Source of the DNA: Spiroplasma clarkii
GTDB taxonomy: Bacteria; Bacillota_I; Bacilli_A; Mycoplasmatales; Mycoplasmataceae
Length of the DNA: 64,000 nt
Assembly (NCBI RefSeq): GCF_002795265.1
Contig: NZ_CP024870.1
Span: forward strand, 1,054,001 to 1,118,000
Direction of reading: 5' to 3'
In this document: positions 51,609 through 64,000 of the stretch, piece after piece
Layout of the letters: each line of letters begins with the position of its first letter
Position numbering within the stretch: position 1 is the first letter of the stretch
Made by a program: the position numbers and the translations under genes
Notes under the pieces: model-generated
What the model was told of the DNA's origin: nothing
Seen by the model: only the letters and a program-made list of their open reading frames with translations
Databases searched by the model: none

Positions 51609-53833
51609 TCTTCTTCACCATTAAGTCTTTCTACTGTTTCTTTAAAATCAGGTTTAACTTCTTTTATTAATTTTACTACACTTTGCAGTACCACAACCAT
51701 AGCCAAAGTATCTCGATCACAATATTTTAACATGTCTTCTCTAATAATATTGGTCCAAATTTCAGGAGCAATAACTTTATCCATAAATTGCCTAAAGGTT
51801 GCACTAGCTTTATCACCTTTGTTAATTTTTAGGTCTTGATAACTTAAAGTTGAATCAAGTGCTGGTTGAGTTTTTTTAATTGAGTAACTCCCACAAAACT
51901 CTGGGTCATAAATTAGTCAGTTGTTTTCTTTTAGATTAAAAAAACTCATTAAATCAATTGTGTTTTGATAAATTCATTTTAAAGGTTTATAATACTCAGG
52001 AAATTGTCACATCAACTGTTTTAAAACCATTTTCTCAAAAGCCACATTATATGCCACATAAACCCCAGGTCCACAACTAAAACTATCTTTGATAAAATTT
52101 TGAATGAAATCAACTCGTGGATCTATTAATTCATTAGCAATGAAATTGAAATGCTTCATAGTTTCATTGGGGTGATTAAAATCATAATTTTCATCAGTTA
52201 AGACGTGGATTGAGTATTGAAATGGAATCTGTTGATATGTTTTTGAGCGATTAAAATTTGGAATTGCTCATTTTGCTGTTTCAAAATCATACATGTAAAC
52301 AGGGAATTTATAATAATCTTTAAGTAATTCTAAAATATCTTTCATTTTTGACATTTTTACAATGTCAGTTGGATTTTTTTGATGATTATTTTGCTCATAA
52401 TTGACTGTGACCTTGACAATTCTTTGTGAATTCTCATTGAAATAAAGTTTACCATTTGGTTTATAAAAATCATCAAAGTCAATTTTCTCATAAACATCTG
52501 TCAAATACACCAAACCAGTGTTGTAATAGATTTCAGCTGCATCTTTTTTGAAACGTGTTAATTGAAAAAGATTTGGACGAGTTTTTTCATAATGTCTGAC
52601 CACTGTTTGACAAACAACTTGATCAAATTTGAGATTTTCATTTTTGTAATCAAATTTATATTTGGGGCAAATTGGTTGCAATAAGGTCTCAATGTTATTT
52701 AATTCTAATTGCATTTTATTGATAATTAAATCTAAGTTAATGGTTTTGTTAATGTTTTTAAACATTTCAACAAAATTTATATGTTTGGTTTTAGAACCCA
52801 TATAACACTCACTCACATAAAAAAGTGAATTAATAGCAATATCATCAGGTATTCCAGGTTTGCTGGTGCTTGCAAATTCTTTTTCTAAAAATGGTTCATA
52901 AATCTCAGTTTGAAAGTCAATTTCTTCAAAGTCAGAATTAAAATTAATATCATCAGCATCAAGGATGCCCATTCCGCGATAATAATCAGGATTGATCAAG
53001 CACAATGAAGTCTTAATTACATTATAACCAAGCTTTGTCAGCACATATCATTGGTACATTAGGTCATAAAAATGTTCGGGTTTGTGGTGACTTGAGGCCT
53101 TAACCTCAATGATTTCAACTTGTTTATTGCCATAATTAATTAAAGCATCACATTTGACCCTCATTTTACCTGCTTGATATTCAAAGGTTGGTTCAAATAG
53201 GAGCTTATATTTTTTTTGTTCTAAAATTTTTTGGGTTTTTTCTAAAGCTTCATAGTAAGGTAAACTTTCAAATGAAAATCAACCAAAATCTGTTTTATTT
53301 AAATTGTTTTCTAACTTCAATTGAGAACGTAAATATGCCCTGGCCTCACTACCAACCAAGTTTCCGTCAACAATAGTTTCAGCATCAACATTGTGCATAT
53401 CTAAACCATCAATATTGGCAAACTGAGTTTGCAGCACTTCTTTTTGCATTTGTTCTTCTGGAGTTAAATCAGCTGCAGTTAATAGTCTTTCATAAATTGC
53501 AAATGGATCAAACCCAGTACTTGTATCAAAATCCTCAGCACTATCAAAAACTACTTTCAGATGTGTTTCAATTCTTTGAAAGTGATGCTTAATTTGTAAA
53601 TTGTTTTGTCATGTTCGTCTTGTTGTTAATCGCACAGTGTCATTATGATGTTTGATTTTTTTCTTGATTAAAGCATCTTTTCAAACTGCTCTTAAATTAA
53701 CATTGGTTTTTAATTTTAAAGCAGTTTTAAAATTTTGAAGACTATAAAATATCCAAGCCTCTTTTGGACACTTGACAAAATATCTTTTGAAATCTTCTTT
53801 TGACACCTTATTAGTTAAGACTAAATCTTTCAT
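51596..53833 (-). CDS. DUF2779-family nuclease (RecB/Cas4-like plus RNase H-like exonuclease)
   Basis: A 745-aa protein with two nuclease-like modules. The middle has a PD-(D/E)XK-type pattern: a CDALI strand, then IEVKASSHHK (E-x-K). The C-terminal third has the DEDD-exonuclease pattern: MYDFET (first Asp/Glu), then a PFQYSIH block, AYNVAFEKMVLKQL and YCDRDTLAMV with the last Asp. This matches the DUF2779 family, thought to process nucleic acids. The N-terminus begins FKRYFVKCPKEAW. The second of two tandem ATG codons is preferred for spacing from GAGG. Read through many TGA codons. Operon with fmt, translationally coupled. Confidence 0.8.
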
Positions 53834-53869
53834 CATTCACCTCGAATACTACTTGTTATTATAAATAAA

Positions 53870-53895
53870 AAAACATATTTCTTAAAATATGTTTT
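53870..53895 (-). terminator. Terminator before the DUF2779 gene
   Basis: AAAACATATTTT / AAATATGTTTT on the minus strand, right after the stop of the 201-aa membrane-anchored gene. Confidence 0.85.
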
Positions 53896-53897
53896 GA

Positions 53898-54503
53898 TTA
53901 TTTACTACGACGAGGTACAAATTTGACTGTACCAGCTTTTTTTTCAGGATCAATAACATTGCTAACAGGAGTTTTTTTAGCTTCAATTCTTAGGGCTTTA
54001 AGTTCTTTTTGTTTTTCTTTAACTTTTTGAGCCTCAAGTTTTGCTCTGTGAACTTCATCAGCTTTTAGTGCTTTTTTTTCTTCTTTTGTTAACTTAACCT
54101 TTTTCTCTGCAATAGCAATTCTTCTTTTGGTATCTTCAATATCTGACTCACCATTAACATTTCAAGTGGTAGTAACTGTTTTACGATCTGCTCTTGTGGT
54201 AATTCCTTCAATTTCAAAGGCTTTAATATCCATTAATTTATTGGTTTTAGCATCATACATTTGCACAATTACATCAAAAACATCTCGATATTTGTATTCA
54301 GGTCCTTTGCGGGCAAATACTTTTTCATATTCAATTCTTAGGTTTTTTTGATTAAAATTTGCTGCCAAGTAGTTTTTAATTTCCTCTTTAACTACTTTTT
54401 TACGTTTTGCTTGTTCTTTTTTTTGACTTTTTTTACTTGTTATTTGAGCAATAATAATAAATGCTAATACAACAACAACTGCCACAATAATTACATATTG
54501 CAT
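53898..54503 (-). CDS. Membrane-anchored coiled-coil protein, 201 aa
   Basis: N-terminal membrane helix MQYVIIVAVVVVLAFIIIAQ, then KKSQKKEQAKRKK. The middle (NQKNLRIEYEKVFARKGPEYKYRDVFDVIVQMYDAKTNKLM) could be a small beta-rich domain; the end is a Lys/Glu/Ala coiled coil with a basic C-terminus (FVPRRSK). Start ATG 54503 with AAGGAG 8 bases upstream, preferred over a GTG 9 bases earlier that overlaps the site. Cytoplasmic body tethered to the membrane. Family not recognised. Confidence 0.7.
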
Positions 54504-54562
54504 TAATTTCACTCCTTGTTTCCATTATGATTTTAACTTATTTTTAAGATTTTTTACAAAAA

Positions 54563-55690
<1,128 letters not shown>

Positions 55691-55693
55691 TTA

Positions 55694-56944
55694 TTACTTT
55701 CCTTTTTGTTTTTTTAACATTCTTTTTTTATCTTTTTTTGTCAATTTTCCTAGTTTATCAATTTCTTTTGACTCACCAAATCAAGCTTCATAGTCACTAA
55801 AATCAAAAGCCTTTTTTGCTTTCTTTTGGTTTTTTTCAGCAGCAGAAACAATGTTATTTAGCATAACAGTTGTTTCCCCACTTGATTCAAAGCGTTGTTT
55901 TTTCTTGCTTTTTGTTCTTTTAGCAACTTCACGCTCCATATCATCTGTTTTATCTGAAACTGTGTAATCTAAAAAACTTGTGTTTAGACGGTGTGAAGTT
56001 TGAGATTTAAAATTATCATTTGTGCTTTTGTTTTTATTTGCAAGTTCTGAAGATAATTCAGTTTCAATTTTTTGAAATAGTTCCTCACTAATTGGTTTTG
56101 GCTGCACTTGCAAAGTGTCTGTTGTGGTTGTGTTTAATAAATCAACCTCATGAGTTTGAGTTTGCCCCTTTTTAGGGTTATTGCTGATTTTTTTCTCAAA
56201 GTTTGAAAAAATATCTTTAATATCACCTGTATTAGTAGTCTGTTCATTGGCAACTGCTTTGGGCTTAATGCTTGGAGTTGGTGCCAGGGTTGGGATTGCT
56301 TCTAAAGTTGCTGAATTTTCAAATTCTGAAACTGGTTTGATTGTTGATGCCTCTTCAACCTTAAAGTTTTTGGTTGGAGCTGGTTTGATTAAATTCTCAC
56401 TAACTGGAGTATTACCAATTAAACTCTGACGAATTTCATCAATTCTTTCTTTTGCTAATCCTGAATTTTGCTTTGTTAAAACATAGTTTTTTAAATGAAC
56501 TTCACAATTTGGTTCATTATTAATTTTGTCAAGCAACTCATCTTTTTGAGATTGTTCTTTTGCATAAGAATTCATTCTCAAATTTAAAATGTTTTCTGGT
56601 AATTTTGATTGTTGTTTAATATTTTGACCATCAAGTACTTTAATTGAGGCAAATTGTTTGACATCAAGATCTGCACGATTTAGGTTAAATTCAAAATCTT
56701 CACCATACTTTAAAAAATGAGAATTGGCATTTTGAATTAAAGTAATTTTTGGCTCATTGTTTAAAGTTTTTTTCTTAGCCAAATCAAAAACTTGTGTCTC
56801 ATCAAAATCCATTGTTAATGAAGTTTCTGTTTCTTCTTCAAATCATGGTTCAGCAATTGGACTAAAATGTTTTTTATCAGTAACTGCATTAATTTCATCT
56901 TGGTCTTGACGATTAATTTTTAAAATTTTAATTTTATCAGCCAT
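55694..56944 (-). CDS. Acidic, disordered protein, 416 aa
   Basis: Start MADKIKILKINRQDQ with GGAGGGG 7 bases upstream. Almost entirely low-complexity: Thr/Pro/Glu/Lys-rich, with NATT/TTTTDT and APTPSIKPKAV stretches, flanked by a short folded-looking start and a Lys-rich coiled tail (KKAKKAFDFSDYEAWFGESKEIDK). Such proteins in mollicutes are often cytoskeletal or cell-shape associated (inference only). Operon with mnmA (6-base gap). Confidence 0.75.
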
Positions 56945-56992
56945 AATTGCCCCTCCATTATTTATTTATATTATAAACTATTTACAAAAAAA

Positions 56993-57007
56993 TAGCCGAC
57001 TTGGCTA
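56993..57007 (-). terminator. Terminator of dnaJ
   Basis: TAGCC-AAGTC-GGCTA followed by a T run; the first stem base is the TAG stop of dnaJ. Confidence 0.75.
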
Positions 57008-58153
57008 CTCTTTAATTTCATTTGTAACTTTAAAATCAGTTTTTTCTAAAACATCTTTTAAAGCAGTTTTTTCCTTGTCATTGATTTTGTCTGGTATAAC
57101 AAGGTTTACAACTAATAATAAATTTCCCCGTTTGTGTGACTTCACACCTTGGTACAGCCCATGGTTGTGTAAAGTAATGACATCACCATTTTTTACTTTT
57201 TTTGGTAATTTAACAGCCACTTGTCCATCAAGTGTATCAAGAATAATTTCATTTTCTAAAATTGCGTCTAAATAAGAGACATTAATTGTAGTTCTAATGT
57301 CATAAGAGTTAACAATATTAATTTTTTTAGAAACTTTTAAATTAATATTTCCATAAATATTTCCTTTGGTTTTGGTTTCACTGTTAAAGTGCCCAGAGTT
57401 TCTCAGCACAATTTGTTGACCAGGTGAAAGACCTTTGGGAATTGGGAGAGTCACTTTCTCACGACTTTTTAACTCTCCATCACCCTTACATTTTTTACAT
57501 GGGTTCACAACTATTTTCCCAGCCCCTTTACATTTTGGACAAATTTGTTGAGTTTGAAATTTAGCAATTCCCATATCTTGTAACACAGTGACTGAACCAT
57601 GGCCATTACACATATCACAAGTTTTTACATCATTTTTGTCTAAGGCTCCATAACCATCACAAGTTTCACACTTAGTAATTAAGTCAATTTCAATTTCTTT
57701 TTCAACACCAAACATAATTTCATTTAAAGTTAAATAAAGTTCAACTACAATGTCGCTTCCTCTTTGACTTTTTTTACCACCTCTAAAGCCACCAAAACCT
57801 TGATTGCTTCTGCCAGATCCTCCAAAAAACGATCCAAAGATATCTGAGAAAAAATCATCGCCATCACCAGACATTTTTGAGAAGAAATCACTAAAGCCAC
57901 CAAAACCACTAAAGCCTTGTCCGGCACCGCTTACTCCTTCATGACCAAACTGGTCATATAATTTTCTTTTTTCTGGATCTAATAGAACTTCAGCAGCTTC
58001 AGATGCTTCTTTGAATTTTTCTTCTGCATCAGGTTCTTTGCTAACATCAGGGTGATACTGCTTTGCTAATTTACGATAAGCTTTTTTAATCTCATCTTCA
58101 GTTGCGGATTTACTGACTCCCAGCACTTCATAAAAATCTTTTTTTTTGGCCAT
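57005..58153 (-). CDS. dnaJ: Chaperone DnaJ
   Basis: A 382-aa type I J-protein: J-domain with HPD in [11 protein letters not shown], Gly/Phe-rich region ([12 protein letters not shown]), four CXXCXGXG zinc repeats ([32 protein letters not shown]), then the two beta-sandwich substrate domains. Follows dnaK but is separated from it by a hairpin. Confidence 0.98.
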   Translation of the reverse strand: MAKKKDFYEVLGVSKSATEDEIKKAYRKLAKQYHPDVSKEPDAEEKFKEASEAAEVLLDPEKRKLYDQFGHEGVSGAGQGFSGFGGFSDFFSKMSGDGDDFFSDIFGSFFGGSGRSNQGFGGFRGGKKSQRGSDIVVELYLTLNEIMFGVEKEIEIDLITKCETCDGYGALDKNDVKTCDMCNGHGSVTVLQDMGIAKFQTQQICPKCKGAGKIVVNPCKKCKGDGELKSREKVTLPIPKGLSPGQQIVLRNSGHFNSETKTKGNIYGNINLKVSKKINIVNSYDIRTTINVSYLDAILENEIILDTLDGQVAVKLPKKVKNGDVITLHNHGLYQGVKSHKRGNLLLVVNLVIPDKINDKEKTALKDVLEKTDFKVTNEIKE

Positions 58154-58176
58154 TAGTTTACACCTCTCTTATCAAT

Positions 58177-58206
58177 AAAAACAACTATTTTAGCATAGTT
58201 GTTTTT
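58177..58206 (-). terminator. Hairpin between dnaK and dnaJ
   Basis: AAAAACAACTAT-GCTAAA-ATAGTTGTTTTT: strong stem with T run, so dnaJ may depend on partial read-through or a weak promoter of its own. Confidence 0.8.
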
Positions 58207-58213
58207 AATGCAA

Positions 58214-60597
<2,384 letters not shown>

Positions 60598-60599
60598 AG

Positions 60600-61628
60600 T
60601 TATTTTTCTTCCTCGTTAAACCTTTCTTCAATCATCTGACTTATCCACTCAAGCAGTTTTGATACTTTATTGTATTCAATTCGTTTGGGGCCCACAAGGG
60701 CCAAAGACCCTTGCTCACCCCGATTTGTCAAAAAATTTGTACCAATTACTGCAAAATCATCATTGCCAATACCAGTTTCAAAACCAATTGCAACTGCTGG
60801 TTTACTAATGTTTGTTGATTGAGTTTTAAACCAAGCAAATGGTGATGCATTTTCAATGAACCCAATTAAGGTTTTAATTTTTTCTGGGTCATTAAATTCT
60901 GGATTTTGTAACAAGTTTGACATTCCACTTGTTTTTGATTGAGAAGAATTTGCATGCAAGATTGCATTTATAAAGGTTTGCAGTACAAATTCATATTTTT
61001 TGATCTGTTGTTTTAAAACAGGTAAAATGGCTTGTGATTTGTACTCAATTTCAGAAATCTTAGAATTAATTAATCTGTCATTAAACAATTCAATGGCAAT
61101 TTGCAATTCCTCAAAAGTGACATTATCTAAATCAATAATTTTGTTTTCAATTTTTCCATTAGATAGAACAAATAACACAACTGCATTTCTTTCATCAAGT
61201 CTCACCAATTCTACCTTGGCAAGCAATAATTCATCTGAGTAGTTTGATTTTGAAACTACTGTTGCTAGATTTGTCATTTCACTTAAAATTGCTGAAGTTT
61301 GTTCTAAAATTTCATCAATTGTGGAACCCCTTCTTTTGAAGATATCTTCAATTTGAGACTTATAATCCTCAATATTGTTACTGCTCATCAGGTTATCAAC
61401 ATAATAACGATAACCTTTTGAAGATGGTACTCTCCCTGAAGAGGTATGTGCTTTTTCTAAATAGCCTTTTTCTTCTAAAAACGCTGACTCGTTTCTGATT
61501 GTGGCCGAAGATATTTCAATCTCCAACACCTCTTGGATTCTTTTTGAACCCACAGGAGAAGCTGTTTTAATATATTCTTCAGTAATAGCTTTTAAAATAG
61601 CACTTTGTCTACTGGTCATATAGCTCAC
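60600..61628 (-). CDS. hrcA: Heat-inducible repressor HrcA
   Basis: A 342-aa HrcA. SARQSAILKAITEEYIKTASPVGSKRI-type helix-turn-helix (observed as MTSRQSAILKAITEEYIK) and the SSATIRNESAFLEEKGYLEKAHTSSGRVPS winged-helix block; the GAF-like and dimerisation parts follow. Binds CIRCE sites; three of these are in the window (lon, clpB, its own). Confidence 0.98.
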   Translation of the reverse strand: MSYMTSRQSAILKAITEEYIKTASPVGSKRIQEVLEIEISSATIRNESAFLEEKGYLEKAHTSSGRVPSSKGYRYYVDNLMSSNNIEDYKSQIEDIFKRRGSTIDEILEQTSAILSEMTNLATVVSKSNYSDELLLAKVELVRLDERNAVVLFVLSNGKIENKIIDLDNVTFEELQIAIELFNDRLINSKISEIEYKSQAILPVLKQQIKKYEFVLQTFINAILHANSSQSKTSGMSNLLQNPEFNDPEKIKTLIGFIENASPFAWFKTQSTNISKPAVAIGFETGIGNDDFAVIGTNFLTNRGEQGSLALVGPKRIEYNKVSKLLEWISQMIEERFNEEEK

Positions 61629-61643
61629 TCCCTTACCCTATTT

Positions 61644-61679
61644 AGTTTAACACTGGCACTCTTATTGGTCAAGTGCTAA
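61644..61679 (-). promoter_or_regulatory. hrcA promoter with CIRCE operator
   Basis: CTGGCACTC-N9-AAGTGCTAA (61653-61679; 7 of 9 plus 9-type match). -35 TTGACC (61667-61672), 17-bp spacer, TAAACT (61644-61649). The site overlaps the clpB stop codon by 3 bases. Confidence 0.85.
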
Positions 61680-63823
61680 TTCAATTTTTTTGCACTTGTG
61701 ATAATAAAGTGATCTTTTTCCACATCAAGAACATAATTTCTTTTTTTCTCAATCTCTTCACTAACAATTGCTCTCGCAATTAGGGTTTCAATGTTTTTCT
61801 CAATATAACGCTTAATTGGTCTAGCACCATATTCACGGTTATAACCTTCATTTAAAATCTTCTCTAGAGTTGCTTCTGTAAAGTTAATGATATACTCATT
61901 TGCTTCAAAGATTCTAGTTTTTAATTCTTCTAAGGTTTTTTCAATAATTTCATATACCACTTCTTTTGAAAGTGGGTTGAACTTAACAATGTTGTCAATT
62001 CTATTTAAAAACTCTGGTCTAAAGAATTTTTTCAAAGTTTCAGTAATAACTGATTCATCAATTAATTCTGGCTCAGTTGATGACAAGTACTCTGCTGCAA
62101 TATTTGAAGTCATAATAATAATGGTGTTTTTAAAGTCAATGGTTTTTCCCAAAGAATCTGTAATTCTTCCATCATCTAGAATTTGTAATAATACATTAAA
62201 CACATCTGGATGTGCTTTTTCAACCTCATCAAACAAGACAATGGCATAAGGTTGGCGACGAACTGCTTCAGTTAATCTACCACCTTTTTCATAACCAACA
62301 TAACCAGGAGGAGAACCAATTAGTTTAGAAACTGATTGACGTTCCATGTATTCGCTCATATCAAAGCGAATCATTTTTTTCTCACTACTGAATAATGCTC
62401 TTGCTAAACTACGAGCCACTTCAGTTTTTCCAACCCCTGTTGGTCCTAAGAATAAGAAACTTCCAATTGGTTTAGATGGATCTTTAATTCCACTTCTACT
62501 TCTTAAAATTGCATCTGACACTACACTGATAGCTTCAGGTTGACCTTTAACCATTTTTTTCAAGTTTGTGCCTAATCCCATTAGTCGTTCACGATCTGAT
62601 TCCATTAGGTTTTCTACTGGAATACCAGTTCATCTACCTATAATTGTTGTGATTTCTTTTTCAGTAACTTCTTCTGACATTAATTTGTTATGACTTTTCT
62701 TTTCTTCCTCTTTTAATTTTTTTTCAATAGCAGGTAATAGTGAATACTGAATTTCTCCAGCTCTTTCATACTTACCATTTGATTGAGCAGAATCTAACTC
62801 AATTTTTAGTTGATTTAATGATGAACGTAATTTATTTACTTTATCATGTTCATTTTTTTCATTTTCTCAACGGGTATTCAAATCAGATTGTTTCACCTTT
62901 AGTTTTGATAGTTCTGCTTCATTTAATTTCAAACGATCTTTTGACTTTTCATCAGTTTCTTTACTCAAAGCAGCACGCTCAATTTCAAGTTGCATAACTT
63001 TTCTATTGATGTGATCTAACTCAGTTGGGACTGAGGCAAGCTCAGTTTTAATAGTAGCACTAGCTTCATCAACTAAATCAATTGCTTTATCTGGTAAAAA
63101 ACGGTCTGAAATGTAACGATCACTTAATTGGGCTGCAGCCACCAAAGCATTATCATGAATTCTCACTCCATGGTAGGCCTCATATTTTTCTTTCAAACCC
63201 CTTAATATTGAAATTGTTTCACTAACTGTTGGTTCAGAAATTAGCACTTTTTGAAAACGTCTTTCTAAAGCAGCATCTTTTTCAATAAATTCTCGATATT
63301 CATTTAGGGTTGTAGCTCCAATTGCTTTTAAACCACCTCGAGCAAGGGCAGGTTTTAATAGATTAGAAACATCCATTCCTCCACCAGCACCAGTTTTACC
63401 AGCACCAACAATCAGGTGTAATTCATCAATAAATAAGATGATTTCACCTTGTTCTTTTTGAATGGCATTGACAATTCCTTTTACCCTACCTTCATACTCT
63501 CCTAAATAACTAGCTCCAGCCATAACACTTCCCATATCTAATTCTAGGATTTTTTTGTTTTTTAAGTTACTTGGAACATCTCCTTTAACAATTCTTTGAG
63601 CTAAACCTTCTGCAATTGCAGTTTTACCAACTCCTGGTTCTCCAATTAAGACAGGATTGTTTTTGGTTTTTCGGCTCAAAATACGAATCACTCTCATAAT
63701 TTCATCATCTCTACCAATAATTGGGTCCATCTTTCCATCTTTGGCTACCTTAGTTAAATCTCTTGTATATTTTGCCAAAATATCTGGATCGTTGCTTGGA
63801 TCTGGTTTTTGATTAAATTCCAT
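61676..63823 (-). CDS. clpB: ClpB disaggregase lacking the N-domain
   Basis: A 715-aa two-ring AAA+ disaggregase that works with DnaK. NBD1 Walker A GEPGVGKT (61-68), middle coiled-coil domain, NBD2 Walker A GPTGVGKT (460-467), then ends SAKKLN. Full-length ClpB is about 860; here the first 140-150 residues (the Clp-N peptide-binding domain) are replaced by a short lead ([19 protein letters not shown]), consistent with the short form of mollicutes. The gap between modules uses TGA Trp codons (NTRW etc.). CIRCE-controlled promoter. Confidence 0.97.
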
Positions 63824-63842
63824 AATTGTACCCCCTTTATAA

Positions 63843-63869
63843 TTAGCACTCTCAATGTTTAATTGCTAA
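63843..63869 (-). promoter_or_regulatory. CIRCE operator of clpB
   Basis: TTAGCACTC-N9-AATTGCTAA, in the 5' leader close to the transcription start, 20 bases before the clpB ATG. Confidence 0.9.
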
Positions 63870-63876
63870 TAATTTT

Positions 63877-63904
63877 ATTATATAAAAAAAAATAGCAAAG
63901 TCAA
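63877..63904 (-). promoter_or_regulatory. clpB promoter
   Basis: Minus-strand TTGACT (63899-63904), 16-bp spacer, TATAAT (63877-63882). Confidence 0.85.
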
Positions 63905-63972
63905 CTTTTAAGCGCTAAAAATTAAAAAATCTGACTGAAAATTGGCTTTGAACTCAGGACAGTAGATAATAA

Positions 63973-63997
63973 AAAAACCAAGTTAAACTTGGTTTTC
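63973..63997 (-). terminator. Terminator of the gene upstream of clpB
   Basis: AAAACCAAGTT / AACTTGGTTTT stem with T run on the minus strand; its gene lies beyond the right edge. Confidence 0.8.
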
Positions 63998-64000
63998 AAT

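Overview
The window reads as chromosome of a low-GC mollicute from the Spiroplasma/Entomoplasma side of the class. UGA is a tryptophan codon almost everywhere (conserved Trp positions of the DNA methyltransferase, Lon, NusA, IF-2, DnaK and MnmA), so most genes are open only under genetic code 4. Lipoproteins have MKKLL...AC signals, there is no cell-wall gene, and the heat-shock genes carry CIRCE/HrcA sites. No rRNA, tRNA, CRISPR array, transposase or phage gene was seen. Almost all genes lie on the minus strand. The plus-strand exceptions are a partial gene at the left edge, an RpiR regulator, a 175-aa unknown, an ECF-type membrane protein and a small unknown at 37.6 kb.

Region by region (minus-strand operons run right to left). 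0-1.5 kb: an m5C methyltransferase of the M.SssI kind facing the end of an unidentified gene, a possible restriction partner. 1.9-5.2 kb: amino-sugar module (PTS EIICB, ManNAc-6-P epimerase, divergent RpiR regulator). 5.3-10.8 kb: beta-glucoside module: an EIIABC permease with an unusual C-terminal extension, a MerR-type regulator, a 6-phospho-beta-glucosidase and two tandem SemiSWEET-type half transporters. 11-20.3 kb: rpsO, then two lipoproteins with an ABC exporter whose permease gene carries two frameshifts, then a second ABC-2 pair. 20.4-25.5 kb: a coiled-coil protein, the anaerobic ribonucleotide reductase nrdD-nrdG (no ATP-cone), a kinase-less FAD synthetase and truB. 25.6-29.7 kb: an unknown plus-strand gene with a palindromic operator candidate, two unknown proteins with nucleotidyltransferase-like motifs, and rsmE.

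30-35.3 kb: ECF S-like protein, then rbfA and the nusA-rnpM-ylxQ-infB transcription/translation operon. 35.3-40.7 kb: nicotinamidase (possibly leaderless), a 59-aa Arg/Gly-rich protein, histidine phosphatase, DJ-1/PfpI protein, a DUF192-like protein, a PH-like tail-anchored protein and rarA. 40.8-44.7 kb: lon and trigger factor. 44.8-49.6 kb: four unknown genes (Cys-rich, membrane-anchored and long coiled-coil proteins) that could form a lineage-specific structural module. 49.7-55.7 kb: Asp23-like protein, efp, fmt, a DUF2779 nuclease, a membrane-anchored coiled coil and mnmA. 55.7-63.8 kb: a disordered acidic protein and the chaperone cluster clpB-hrcA-grpE-dnaK-dnaJ.

How it fits together: sugar import by two PTS systems feeds glycolysis. 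The beta-glucosidase would release free glucose that the SemiSWEET pair could equilibrate across the membrane (inference). Protein quality control (lon, clpB, hrcA-grpE-dnaK) is tied together by three CIRCE operators, each overlapping or abutting a recognisable promoter.
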